A stretch of DNA of 64,000 nucleotides from Dyadobacter sediminis (lineage in GTDB: Bacteria; Bacteroidota; Bacteroidia; Cytophagales; Spirosomataceae), in NCBI RefSeq assembly GCF_005860765.1, contig NZ_VCEI01000025.1:248001-312000 (forward strand), in the 5' to 3' direction. How positions within the stretch are numbered: the stretch's first letter is position 1; the number at the start of each line of letters is the position of its first letter. Under the pieces are notes generated by a model. That model had not been told where the DNA came from, did not search any database, and worked only from the letters and a program-made list of their open reading frames with translations. Of the stretch, positions 56,411 through 64,000 are shown piece after piece. A program made the position numbers and the translations under genes.

Positions 56411-57646
56411 TTATTCTTCTTCCAGCGTGGTGATTCTGGCCAGATCTTTCCAGAATCCCGGATACGATTTCACCACAACGCCCGGCTCTTCAATGCGTAC
56501 AGGACTGATCATACCTGCCGGTGCAAAAGCCATTGCCATTCGGTGATCGTCATACGTGTGAATGGAAGGCAGCTCCGAAAGCGATGCATTTTTTATTATG
56601 GAAACTTCGTAAAGATGATCTTTCTCGATTTCTTTCAGTTCGGCACCAAGTTTTACAAGTTCATTCTGCAAAGCAAGAACGCGATCTGTTTCCTTGATTT
56701 TCAAGCTTTCAATGCCGGTTAATGAAAGCTTGATATCTTTCAGTCCGCAGCATACGGCAATGGTTTGTGCAAGATCCGGGCAGTTTGTAAAGTCCCAGCC
56801 AATGGATGCGGCTCCCGGAATTTTAGTCAGTAATACACCCCCTTCTGTAAATACGCTTTCCACACCCAGATTCCGCATGATTTCTGCAATGGCACTGTCA
56901 CCTTGCAGAGAATTTTTTTTCAGCCCGAGCAATTCCACTTCTGCATCGGTGGCAAGCGCTACAATGCTGTACCAGTAACTTGCGCCGGACCAATCCGATT
57001 CAATGCTGTAAGATTGCGGCTGATATTTGTAAGGCGGAATCGTCAGCGTGTTCGTTTGCCAGTCTGCCTGATATTCAATACCAAAATGCGCCATCTGATT
57101 CAGTGTCATTTCAATGTATGGCCTTGAACCGACTTCCCCTTCGAGTCTGATTGTCAGCCCATCAGGCAATTCCGGCGCAATCAGCAGCAATGCAGAAATA
57201 TACTGGCTGCTCACATCGCCGCGCATGACAAGCTCGTTGGTTCCGGAATATGTAAATCCGTTCAGCTTTAACGGCGGATAACCCTCATTCTGCTCGTACT
57301 CGATATCTGCGCCTAAAATCCGCAATGCATCCACCAGAATCCCGATCGGGCGTTCACACATTCTCGGTGTTCCCGTCATTCTTTTTTTCTGATTGGTAAC
57401 CGCAAAATATGCCGTCAGAAAACGCATGGTTGTTCCTGCATCAATAACGTCCGCTGTATAGTCATCCGACTGCAGAAGCCGCTGCATGGTTTGTGAATCC
57501 CTTGCTTCTGAAATATTGGAAAGCGCGCATTGAAAACCCGTGAGGGCATTGATGATCAGGGCACGGTTGCATTCACTTTTGGAAGCGGCAAGGCGTATTT
57601 CGGTGCGTATGGGTTGCTTTGGAGGATGGACAATAATGGATTTCAC
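56411..57646 (-). CDS. aroA: 3-phosphoshikimate 1-carboxyvinyltransferase (EPSP synthase)
   Basis: AroA carries out the sixth shikimate-pathway step, joining PEP to shikimate-3-phosphate. The 411 residues fit the compact Bacteroidota form. Seen motifs: RLAASKSECNRALIINAL (in place of the usual SKS region), DAGTTMRFLTAYFA (substrate loop, usually NAGTxxR), GDVSSQYISALLL, ESDWSGASYWY and KETDRVLALQNEL. IHTYDDHRMAMAFAPAG near the end has the conserved DHR. It is the first gene of the unit with the lipoprotein and subtilase. Confidence 0.96.
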   Translation of the reverse strand: MKSIIVHPPKQPIRTEIRLAASKSECNRALIINALTGFQCALSNISEARDSQTMQRLLQSDDYTADVIDAGTTMRFLTAYFAVTNQKKRMTGTPRMCERPIGILVDALRILGADIEYEQNEGYPPLKLNGFTYSGTNELVMRGDVSSQYISALLLIAPELPDGLTIRLEGEVGSRPYIEMTLNQMAHFGIEYQADWQTNTLTIPPYKYQPQSYSIESDWSGASYWYSIVALATDAEVELLGLKKNSLQGDSAIAEIMRNLGVESVFTEGGVLLTKIPGAASIGWDFTNCPDLAQTIAVCCGLKDIKLSLTGIESLKIKETDRVLALQNELVKLGAELKEIEKDHLYEVSIIKNASLSELPSIHTYDDHRMAMAFAPAGMISPVRIEEPGVVVKSYPGFWKDLARITTLEEE

Positions 57647-57702
57647 TTCAAAAAATCAGATTAGTACAAGAATGCCGAACTGCTCGGCAGCGGTTTAACA
57701 AT

Positions 57703-58317
57703 TCAATAGGTTTCCAGGACTTTCAGCTTGTTTCTTCCGTTTATTTTGAGAGAAGAAAAGGTCAGTTTGTAACAGAAAAATCCGGCTGCCATCAGCGAGC
57801 CTCCGACGATCAGCGAAGATCCGTCGGTTGTATATCGTTTGTTGTCAACACCTTTATTGAAAAAATCGGCTCCGATGTAAATAAGCCCTGCAAGTGGCAG
57901 AAGCGGCGCAGCCTGCGAGATAAAAGGAATCTGACGTGAAACTTTCAGCAAACGCACATCTTTCAGCAGCACTTCCTGGTAGTCCATTCTGCCGACAGCC
58001 TCGTTGATAACGGCAATGCTGAAAGAAGAATCGGTTACGCCGGCAATGGTTTCATTGAAGCGGATGGTTTCGTTGCGCATCCTGAACTTGATATTATCGC
58101 CCGGGAAAAAACGGTAACGATGAAATCCGCCGATCACGGGCGAGGCGTCGAGAACCAGGTATTTTTGGCCAGGAGAGGCAATAATCCGATTGGTATTATT
58201 CTGTTTGAGGAAAAGTTCTTCGCTGGAAAGTGCTTTTTTAGGGTCATAATGATCCTGCGACCATGCTGTCAGATTCCCCAGGAAAAGTAAAAGGACAATA
58301 GCAAGTATTTGTCTCAT
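57703..58317 (-). CDS. Exported protein of unknown function with C-terminal membrane segments
   Basis: The protein has 204 residues from the ATG at 58317 (signal peptide MRQILAIVLLLFLGNLTAWSQ). An upstream in-frame ATG at 58338 falls inside the predicted -7 box and is rejected. The middle is beta-rich (YRFFPGDNIKFRMRNETIRF, then DSSFSIAVINEAVG). Two hydrophobic stretches (about 137-155 and 170-188) lie near the C-terminus. No family recognised. It lies 56 bases upstream of aroA on the same strand and may be cotranscribed with it. Confidence 0.7.
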   Translation of the reverse strand: MRQILAIVLLLFLGNLTAWSQDHYDPKKALSSEELFLKQNNTNRIIASPGQKYLVLDASPVIGGFHRYRFFPGDNIKFRMRNETIRFNETIAGVTDSSFSIAVINEAVGRMDYQEVLLKDVRLLKVSRQIPFISQAAPLLPLAGLIYIGADFFNKGVDNKRYTTDGSSLIVGGSLMAAGFFCYKLTFSSLKINGRNKLKVLETY

Positions 58318-58335
58318 AGCGTAAAAAGAATGGTT

Positions 58336-58369
58336 CAAATATAGGGAATCATTCTTTTAAACGGGCAAA
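58336..58369 (-). promoter_or_regulatory. Candidate promoter of the unknown exported gene
   Basis: On the minus strand TTTG (58366-58369), 22 bases, then TATATTTG (58336-58343), an exact TAnnTTTG box. Transcription would start about 12 bases before the ATG at 58317. Confidence 0.5.
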
Positions 58370-58404
58370 AGTGTTGCATTGTTGCTCAATTTATATGCTT
58401 TGGA

Positions 58405-59028
58405 TCAATCTTCTTCCATGGTTTCTTCCTTTGGGACTTTGACGGACACACCGCCTGAAATCACCATTTTCATGATGTCCGTCGAGGCAACTTCCAGAGG
58501 CGTAACCTGCTCTGCGGGAACGATGAAGAGCTCGCCGGACAAAGAGTAAGACAAAGGCATGTACACGGCAACATGACCATTAATTTTCAAATGGCTGAGG
58601 TCATTCTGCGTAATAAAACCGATCTTTTTTATTTGCGTATCCTTGTACATCGTCACAAGAACCGGCTGGTTGAATTTCTTCTTGTCGCCTACAAAAGCAA
58701 GGATAAGGTCTTTGATCGAATAATAAATAAGACTGACAAGCGGCACACGGCGCAGGATACTTTCTGCAAAGCTGAAAAACGACTGCGGCACAATGGTGGA
58801 AAAGAAAAAGCCAAGCAGGATAATTCCCAGCAGAATAATCAGAAAACCCAGTCCGGGCAGATACAGATACTGGTTGCCGGAAACGGGAATGTTGATCGGA
58901 ATGATGTTGTCCAGATACTCGATTCCAGTCCATATGATCAGTAAAGTGACATAAAGCGGCGCAACGAGAACAAGCCCGCGAATGAAGTAGCGGATGATTC
59001 GTTTTAAAAGAGAATTTTTTCCTTCCAT
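58405..59028 (-). CDS. DUF502 family membrane protein
   Basis: The protein has 207 residues with two N-terminal helices (about 14-34 and 55-78), then a soluble domain. RGLVLVAPLYVTLLIIW and LRRVPLVSLIYYSIKDL are typical of DUF502. SGELFIVPAEQVTPLEV and KMVISGGVSVK close the domain. The family has been linked to plant LCV/COV-like proteins, with no known bacterial function. It reads away from the dehydrogenase gene. Confidence 0.9.
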   Translation of the reverse strand: MEGKNSLLKRIIRYFIRGLVLVAPLYVTLLIIWTGIEYLDNIIPINIPVSGNQYLYLPGLGFLIILLGIILLGFFFSTIVPQSFFSFAESILRRVPLVSLIYYSIKDLILAFVGDKKKFNQPVLVTMYKDTQIKKIGFITQNDLSHLKINGHVAVYMPLSYSLSGELFIVPAEQVTPLEVASTDIMKMVISGGVSVKVPKEETMEED

Positions 59029-59256
59029 TAAAATTGATCTGATAATTATTTTGGAAATTACTGTAAGTCAAAAGAATAGGTTTTTACAAACAGAACAGAT
59101 CCTGCATCTGTTTTTGCCGGGACCAATAAAAAGCAGATCCGCAATATGAAAAATTGGACTATGCCGATTGAATTAGGATATTTGCAGCTTCGCGCTTCAA
59201 ACCGCATTTCAGAATACGCGTATAAAATTAATCAGAAGTTCATTCAATTGAATTAT

Positions 59257-60336
59257 ATGTATCAGGCCGGCTATTTAAAACATTTTACAGAAGAAGTTTT
59301 CCTTGCCATCGGTTGTCCGGAGCAGGAAGCCAAGCTGGCCGCTCAGGTGCTGGTCAGTGCAGATCTGCGCGGTGTGGATTCGCACGGCATTGCACGGCTG
59401 GCCGGCTACGTACGCCTGTACGATCACGGAAGGCTAAATCCCAAACCGGAGATAAAAGTCGTTTATGAAACGCCAAGTACCGCCGTTGTAGACGGAGATC
59501 GCGGACTGGGACTGGTCGTAGCGCCGAAAGCCATGGAAGTTGCCATGGAAAAGGCGGAAAAAGTCGGTTCCGGCTGGGTTTCCGTACGCAATTCCAATCA
59601 CTTTGGAATCGCCGGTTATCATGCCATGCTGGCGCTGGAAAAAGAGATGATCGGCTGGACGATGACCAACGCCGCGCCTTTGGTAACGCCTACTTTCTCA
59701 CTTGAAAAACTGCTGGGTACCAATCCAGTTGCGGTGGCAGTTCCGGCTCTGGAAGAGCCTCCTTTCGTGGCAGACTTTGCGTCTACGGCAGTGGCTTACG
59801 GCAAATTTGAAATTCTTCAGCGCAAAGGGTTGCCTGCTCCGCTCGGTTGGGCGCAGGACGCAGAAGGCAACGCAACAACGGATTCCAATGCCGTCAAGAG
59901 CGGCGGCGGATTATTGCCGCTCGGTTCTGACCGCGAGCACGGAAGCCATAAGGGATACGGGCTGGGCGCCATTGTGGATATTTTTTCAGGCGTTTTGTCA
60001 GGCGCCAACTTTGGCCCTTGGGTGCCGCCGTTTGCAACGGCCGGGTTTATGAATGCACAGGAAGGGGTCGGTCTGGGAACAGGTCATTTTCTGGGCGCCA
60101 TGCGGATCGACGGGTTTCGTCCGGCAGAGGAGTTTAAAAAAGATATGGACAAATGGATCCGTGCTTTTCGCGGCGCAAAGGCAGTTGAAGGACAGAAAGT
60201 GCTGATTCCCGGCGATCCGGAACGCGAAGCGGAAGCAGACCGGTTTACAAATGGAATCGCTTTGCTGGAACCTGTCGTTTTGTCATTAGATGAACTGGCA
60301 AAGCGTTTTAATATACCTTTTGAAAATAACCTTTAA
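59257..60336 (+). CDS. Ldh-family malate/L-lactate/ureidoglycolate-type dehydrogenase
   Basis: The protein has 359 residues from the ATG at 59257 (MYQAGYLKHFTEEVF). The frame is open 111 bases further upstream to 59146, but that part has no homology and is rejected. It is an NAD(P)-dependent 2-hydroxyacid dehydrogenase unrelated to classical LDH. DLRGVDSHGIARLAGY carries the conserved SHG His. VRNSNHFGIAGYHAM, LGTNPVAVAVPA and DREHGSHKGYGLGAIVDIFSG are also diagnostic. The exact substrate is undetermined. mltG starts 66 bases downstream. Confidence 0.93.
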   Translation: MYQAGYLKHFTEEVFLAIGCPEQEAKLAAQVLVSADLRGVDSHGIARLAGYVRLYDHGRLNPKPEIKVVYETPSTAVVDGDRGLGLVVAPKAMEVAMEKAEKVGSGWVSVRNSNHFGIAGYHAMLALEKEMIGWTMTNAAPLVTPTFSLEKLLGTNPVAVAVPALEEPPFVADFASTAVAYGKFEILQRKGLPAPLGWAQDAEGNATTDSNAVKSGGGLLPLGSDREHGSHKGYGLGAIVDIFSGVLSGANFGPWVPPFATAGFMNAQEGVGLGTGHFLGAMRIDGFRPAEEFKKDMDKWIRAFRGAKAVEGQKVLIPGDPEREAEADRFTNGIALLEPVVLSLDELAKRFNIPFENNL

Positions 60337-60402
60337 TTTTTTGTTTAAAAATCATTTATCGCAGCTTGCAGCCATGCGCTGACAGCCAAAAGCAAAAAAC
60401 AC

Positions 60403-61440
60403 ATGTCCCGTAATTTCAAGGTAGGATTGTTTGTCACACTGGCCATTCTTACAACCACTTTCACTTTTTACTTCTGGCAGATTTTTAAAACGCCCAATCT
60501 GCAGGTCGACAAACAAACCAGCTTTGCATTACTGATTCCTGAAGGCGCCACTTACAAAACGGTTCTGGACACGCTTAACAAGCATGAAGTGATCAATGAC
60601 CATATCTCGTTTCAGTTTCTGGCCAAACTGCTGAAGTACCCCGATAAAGTAAAACCCGGAAGGTATGTCATCAAGCCGAATTCCAATAATTACATCGTTA
60701 TCAAAAAGCTGATTTCAGGCAATCAGGATGCGGTACGGCTTACTTTCAACAACATCCGGCTGAAAGAAGACCTGATCAAAAGAATCGGAAACCGGTTTGA
60801 ATTCGGTGAAGACAATTTCCGGAAGGCGCTCAACAGCCCGGAGGTTTGCCGCAAATACGGATTGGACACCCTGACAATTGTTTCCATGTTTTTGCCCAAT
60901 ACGTATGACATTTACTGGACAACCGGTACGGAAAAGTTTCTGGACCGGATGCATAGTGAATACAAGAAATTCTGGACGGACGAAAAAATTGCAAAAGCAA
61001 AAGAAATCGGGCTCACGCCTGTGCAGGTTTCGATCCTGGCATCTATTGTAGAAGAGGAGCAGGCGCGGAAAGTGGACGAAAGGCCCAAAGTAGCAGGGCT
61101 GTACATCAACAGGCTGCACGCACAAATGCCATTGCAGGCTGATCCGACAATTAAATTTGCATTGCAGAACTTCGGCATCAAACGCATTCTGAACGATCAG
61201 CTGCGAATCATTTCGCCTTACAATACGTATGTCAATGTCGGTTTACCGCCGGGCCCGATCCGTGTCGCTGATTTGAATTCGCTGAATGCCGTTCTGAATT
61301 ACGACAAGCATGATTATGTATATATGTGCGCCAAAGCCGATTTGTCCGGTTATCATGCATTTGCCACCAATTATACGGATCATCTGAACAATGCGCGCAT
61401 GTACCAGGCCGAATTGAACAGATTGAAAATTATGAAATAA
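60403..61440 (+). CDS. mltG: Endolytic murein transglycosylase MltG (YceG-like)
   Basis: MltG is an inner-membrane enzyme that cleaves nascent glycan strands and may end their elongation. The 345 residues have one N-terminal helix (about 8-26), a LysM-like part (YKTVLDTLNKHEVI) and the catalytic YceG domain. The active Glu is in ASIVEEEQARKVDERP (E217 or E218). LQADPTIKFAL, NTYVNVGLPPGPI and FATNYTDHLNNARMYQ are family motifs. A thioesterase gene starts two bases after the stop, showing an operon. Confidence 0.95.
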   Translation: MSRNFKVGLFVTLAILTTTFTFYFWQIFKTPNLQVDKQTSFALLIPEGATYKTVLDTLNKHEVINDHISFQFLAKLLKYPDKVKPGRYVIKPNSNNYIVIKKLISGNQDAVRLTFNNIRLKEDLIKRIGNRFEFGEDNFRKALNSPEVCRKYGLDTLTIVSMFLPNTYDIYWTTGTEKFLDRMHSEYKKFWTDEKIAKAKEIGLTPVQVSILASIVEEEQARKVDERPKVAGLYINRLHAQMPLQADPTIKFALQNFGIKRILNDQLRIISPYNTYVNVGLPPGPIRVADLNSLNAVLNYDKHDYVYMCAKADLSGYHAFATNYTDHLNNARMYQAELNRLKIMK

Positions 61441-61442
61441 CC

Positions 61443-61850
61443 ATGTTCACATACGAAGTAAAGGGAATAAGGGTCCGCTACGCCGATACGGACCAGATGG
61501 GTTATGTGTATTATGGAAATTATGCGCGCTATTATGAAATCGGCAGGGTAGAAGCATTGCGGAGTCTGGACTTTCATTACAAGGCAATGGAAGATGAGGG
61601 CGTTATGATGCCGGTTTATGAAAACCGATCGCGTTATCTGAAGCCGGCGCGGTACGACGATGAACTCAGCATTAAGGTCATACTTAACGAAATACCGGGA
61701 ATCCGGGTCGTTTTTCATTACGAAATACGAAATCAGCACCATGTGCTGCTCAATACCGGTGAGACCACGCTTGTTTTTCAAAGACGGGATAACGGCAAGC
61801 TTTGCATGGCACCCGAAAAGCTGCTTGACAAACTGAGAGGTTATTTTTGA
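61443..61850 (+). CDS. YbgC-like acyl-CoA thioesterase (4HBT hotdog fold)
   Basis: The protein has 135 residues from the ATG at 61443. It is a hotdog thioesterase that hydrolyses acyl-CoA or acyl-ACP. The catalytic region VRYADTDQMGYVYYGNYARY holds the conserved Asp, and YYEIGRVEALRSL follows. The length is normal. The frame extending back to 61326 lies inside mltG and is ignored. The TGA stop overlaps a possible TTG start of the next gene. Confidence 0.92.
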   Translation: MFTYEVKGIRVRYADTDQMGYVYYGNYARYYEIGRVEALRSLDFHYKAMEDEGVMMPVYENRSRYLKPARYDDELSIKVILNEIPGIRVVFHYEIRNQHHVLLNTGETTLVFQRRDNGKLCMAPEKLLDKLRGYF

Positions 61851-61876
61851 ATCCGGAAATAAACAGAAAACAGTAT

Positions 61877-62800
61877 ATGCTTGAGAAGCTGTTGAGAAAC
61901 CGATATGTCAAGCAGATTATCCTTTGGCTGCAGAGGCCGTTGCTGCTCGGCAAAACGGTTTCATTGTATGACGTGCTGCTTAATCTGGTAAAAAGCAATG
62001 ATAAATTTGACATAGACCAGCGTGCCTCGGCCGTGGCTTACAGCCTGACGCTTGCTTCCTTTCCGGCCATTATTTTCCTTTTTACACTGATTCCCTACAT
62101 TCCGATCGAAAATCTGGATCAGCAGATTATGGAAATGCTGCGCGAGAATATTCCGAGAGGAATTTACGAGGATGCCGATCAGACCATTATGGATATCATC
62201 AGCCGGCCGCGCAAAGGCGTGCTTTCATTCGGTTTCATATTTGCCATGATTGCTTCAACCAACGGAATGATGTCGCTCATGCGTTCGTTTGATATGGTTT
62301 ATGAAGACGTGGAAACGAGGGGTTTTCTGAAAAGCAGAGGAATTGCCACGCTGCTTACCTTGCTGCTGATTGCAGTGCTTTTCCTTTCGGTTATTCTGCT
62401 CATTGTCGGAGACGGCGTCATGCATATTGTAAGTGAATGGCATATGCTGAAAGACAACTGGATTATCGTGCTTCTGAACATCACCCGTTACCTGATCAGT
62501 TTCGGATCGCTGATGCTGACGATTTCCTTTATTTACCGGTTTGCCCCGACGCACGGCAGGCAGCAAAATTTTGTCAATACAGGTTCCATTGTTGCTTCCA
62601 TCCTCATCATTGCGGCTACTTACGGGTTTTCATTTTACCTTTCCAATTTCAGTTCCTACAACAAACTTTACGGTTCCATCGGCACCATGATTGCGCTTAT
62701 GATCTGGCTGTATCTGCTGGCATTTGTAATCATCCTCGGCTTTGAAATCAATGCCGGAATTCTGGCTGCAACCAGAAAACAGCGATCGTTGATACATTGA
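61877..62800 (+). CDS. YihY/BrkB-family membrane protein
   Basis: The protein has 307 residues from the ATG at 61877. A TTG at 61847 would overlap the thioesterase stop by four bases and add ten residues. Six helices are predicted. QRASAVAYSLTLASFPAIIFLFTL, ASTNGMMSLMRSFDMVYE and the final MIWLYLLAFVIILGFEINA are typical of the YihY/UPF0761 family. Despite old names (ribonuclease BN, BrkB) its function is unknown. It is the third gene of the mltG unit. Confidence 0.9.
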   Translation: MLEKLLRNRYVKQIILWLQRPLLLGKTVSLYDVLLNLVKSNDKFDIDQRASAVAYSLTLASFPAIIFLFTLIPYIPIENLDQQIMEMLRENIPRGIYEDADQTIMDIISRPRKGVLSFGFIFAMIASTNGMMSLMRSFDMVYEDVETRGFLKSRGIATLLTLLLIAVLFLSVILLIVGDGVMHIVSEWHMLKDNWIIVLLNITRYLISFGSLMLTISFIYRFAPTHGRQQNFVNTGSIVASILIIAATYGFSFYLSNFSSYNKLYGSIGTMIALMIWLYLLAFVIILGFEINAGILAATRKQRSLIH

Positions 62801-62844
62801 TTTGCCGTAAAATAACTATCCGGCATATTTATCTTCATTGTTGA

Positions 62845-62852
62845 TAATTTTG
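62845..62852 (+). promoter_or_regulatory. Candidate -7 box of the GT2 gene
   Basis: TAATTTTG is an exact TAnnTTTG match, 71 bases before the ATG at 62924. No convincing TTG is found at -33. Confidence 0.4.
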
Positions 62853-62923
62853 TGAACTGCGGCTGAAATCAGGTTTGTTTCCATGCCGTTGAAGGTGTGG
62901 AACCGGTATGACAGCGATCTGAA

Positions 62924-63895
62924 ATGGAAGAGAAACAACAACCTGAAGTCAGCATTATCCTGACGGCCTATAATCAGGAAAAGTACATCGGAGAAGCCCT
63001 TGAATCCGTTCGCCAGCAGACTTATCCCGCCATTCAGCTTATTGTTATTGACAATGCCAGCACCGACAGGACTTTGTCTATCATTGAACAATACAAAGAA
63101 ACTTCCCCCGCTTTCCTGCTGATTAAAAACGCAAATAATAAGGGCCTTTGCAAAGCATTCAACCAGGGGCTTGCGGCTGCGTACGGGAAATATGCCATTG
63201 ATCTTTCCGGCGATGACGTGCTGATGCCGGAACGCGTTGCAAAACAGGTAAAATCATTCGAAGCACTTACAGATGACTACGCCGTGGTTTTTACCAATGC
63301 GGTTTATATTGATACGGACGGAAAGGAAAAGAAGACGCATTATCCGGTTGATGTCAATGGAAAATCCCTGCAGAAAGTACCGTCCGGTGATGTTTACAAG
63401 AATGTCCTGGAAAAATATTTCATTTGTACGCCGACCATGATGATGCGGACATCCGTGCTGCATTATCTGGGCGGTTACGATGAATCGCTCCATTTTGAAG
63501 ATTTTGATTTCTGGGTCCGTTCGTCGGCACAGTTTCACTATTTTTATCTGGATGAGGTTCTTACCAAAAAGAGAATGGTGCCTGGTTCTTTATCGGCCAG
63601 GGTGTATCAGAAAGGAAGTGGAATCCTTTTTTCGTGTTACGAAGTTTGTAACAAAGCATATGATCTGAACCGCGATCAGGAGGAATTTGATCTGCTTGCT
63701 GCCAGAATACGTACGTTTATCAGAAAATGTCTGTATGCCGGAGAATTCGAACTTGCAGAGCAGTTTTGCAAGCTTTTAAACTACATTGAGAATCCCGGCT
63801 GGCAAACGGAACTGATTATGGTACTGTGCAGATTACGTCTTCCGGTGAATTCCCTGTATCGTTTTTATCTAAAAAACTTAAAAAAAGTTGGATAA
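62924..63895 (+). CDS. Glycosyltransferase family 2 protein
   Basis: The protein has 323 residues. The GT-A fold is clear: VSIILTAYNQEKYIGEALES, QLIVIDNASTDRTL, and DLSGDDVLMPERVAKQ in the place of the DxD metal motif. The acceptor-side segment GGYDESLHFEDFDFWVRSS contains the usual ED pair. The C-terminal 90 residues are helical and variable. No membrane segment is seen, so it is cytosolic or peripheral. The sugar and acceptor are unknown, and no other polysaccharide genes appear before the window ends. Confidence 0.92.
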   Translation: MEEKQQPEVSIILTAYNQEKYIGEALESVRQQTYPAIQLIVIDNASTDRTLSIIEQYKETSPAFLLIKNANNKGLCKAFNQGLAAAYGKYAIDLSGDDVLMPERVAKQVKSFEALTDDYAVVFTNAVYIDTDGKEKKTHYPVDVNGKSLQKVPSGDVYKNVLEKYFICTPTMMMRTSVLHYLGGYDESLHFEDFDFWVRSSAQFHYFYLDEVLTKKRMVPGSLSARVYQKGSGILFSCYEVCNKAYDLNRDQEEFDLLAARIRTFIRKCLYAGEFELAEQFCKLLNYIENPGWQTELIMVLCRLRLPVNSLYRFYLKNLKKVG

Positions 63896-63947
63896 TCAGG
63901 AAGGATTTGTGCTTTGTGATTGTTAAATTATAAAGAGAATTTTTTCT

Positions 63948-64000
63948 ATGCCTGCTGAATTTATTAAAATTTACCCCCAGAATCCCGATGAAAGAAGAAT
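63948..64000 (+). CDS. Start of a Sua5/YrdC-type L-threonylcarbamoyladenylate synthase (partial)
   Basis: Only 17 complete codons lie in the window (MPAEFIKIYPQNPDERR). This N-terminus resembles Bacteroidota Sua5/YciO/YrdC proteins, which make the threonylcarbamoyl-AMP used for tRNA t6A. The core fold is beyond the window, so this is a tentative reading. It lies 52 bases after the GT2 gene. Confidence 0.45.
   Translation, partial: MPAEFIKIYPQNPDERR

Noticed and set aside
59100..59125. ACAGAT/ATCTGT inverted repeat with a following T run between DUF502 and the dehydrogenase
   Set aside because: It lies in a divergent promoter region with no gene reading into it, and the stem is only six bases. 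It may be an operator, but nothing else supports that.

Overview
This 64 kb window looks like chromosome of a Bacteroidota member, most likely order Cytophagales (Dyadobacter/Spirosoma-like). The evidence is a SusC/SusD pair, a subtilase with a C-terminal type IX secretion sorting domain, a MurF-alanine racemase fusion, a DUF4105 (Lnb-type) protein, an O-mannosyltransferase-like DUF2723 protein, and several TAnnTTTG -7 boxes in place of sigma70 hexamers. The genus is inferred from gene style only. I found no rRNA, tRNA, CRISPR array, insertion sequence, integrase or phage gene.

Layout. 1-10.8 kb is mostly housekeeping: the end of a small membrane protein, a NatA/NatB-like ABC exporter, a giant DUF2723 membrane protein, an exported endonuclease/exonuclease/phosphatase-fold protein, dnaJ and grpE (minus strand), queG, and a small membrane protein. 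10.8-31.2 kb is the accessory region: a 364-base AT-rich leader with an inverted repeat, SusC, SusD, two paralogous 1,100-residue FG-GAP/VCBS plus ASPIC/UnbV (CRTAC1-like) proteins, a vanadium-dependent haloperoxidase overlapping the second of these by one base, a small outer-membrane barrel, a ThuA-domain protein, a four-module SGNH/dehydrogenase/HEAT/cytochrome c protein, and a GT-C-like membrane protein.

31.3-46 kb is core again: gyrB, ppk1, murF-alr, corA, a double UspA protein, a DAACS symporter, an ArsC/Spx-like protein, a methyltransferase and acsA. 46-50.4 kb is a seven-gene minus-strand cluster (lipoprotein, PCD/DCoH, rsmI, Lnb-like DUF4105, inositol monophosphatase, YfiT/DinB, tiny Cys-rich protein), closed by a 22-bp perfect hairpin. 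50.5-64 kb holds osmC-thyA-TRIC, a DUF2911 protein, a Nudix hydrolase, aroA with a lipoprotein and the type IX-secreted subtilase, an unknown exported protein, a DUF502 protein, a malate/lactate-type dehydrogenase, mltG-thioesterase-yihY, a GT2 glycosyltransferase and the first codons of a Sua5/YrdC-type gene.

The most unusual region is 11.2-29.3 kb. It combines a TonB-dependent importer, two very large beta-propeller-like exported proteins, an exported haloperoxidase with a complete vanadate pocket, and a cytochrome c-linked dehydrogenase. I read it as a candidate cell-envelope system for oxidising or halogenating an external substrate and taking it up. The individual families are known. The joint function is inference.
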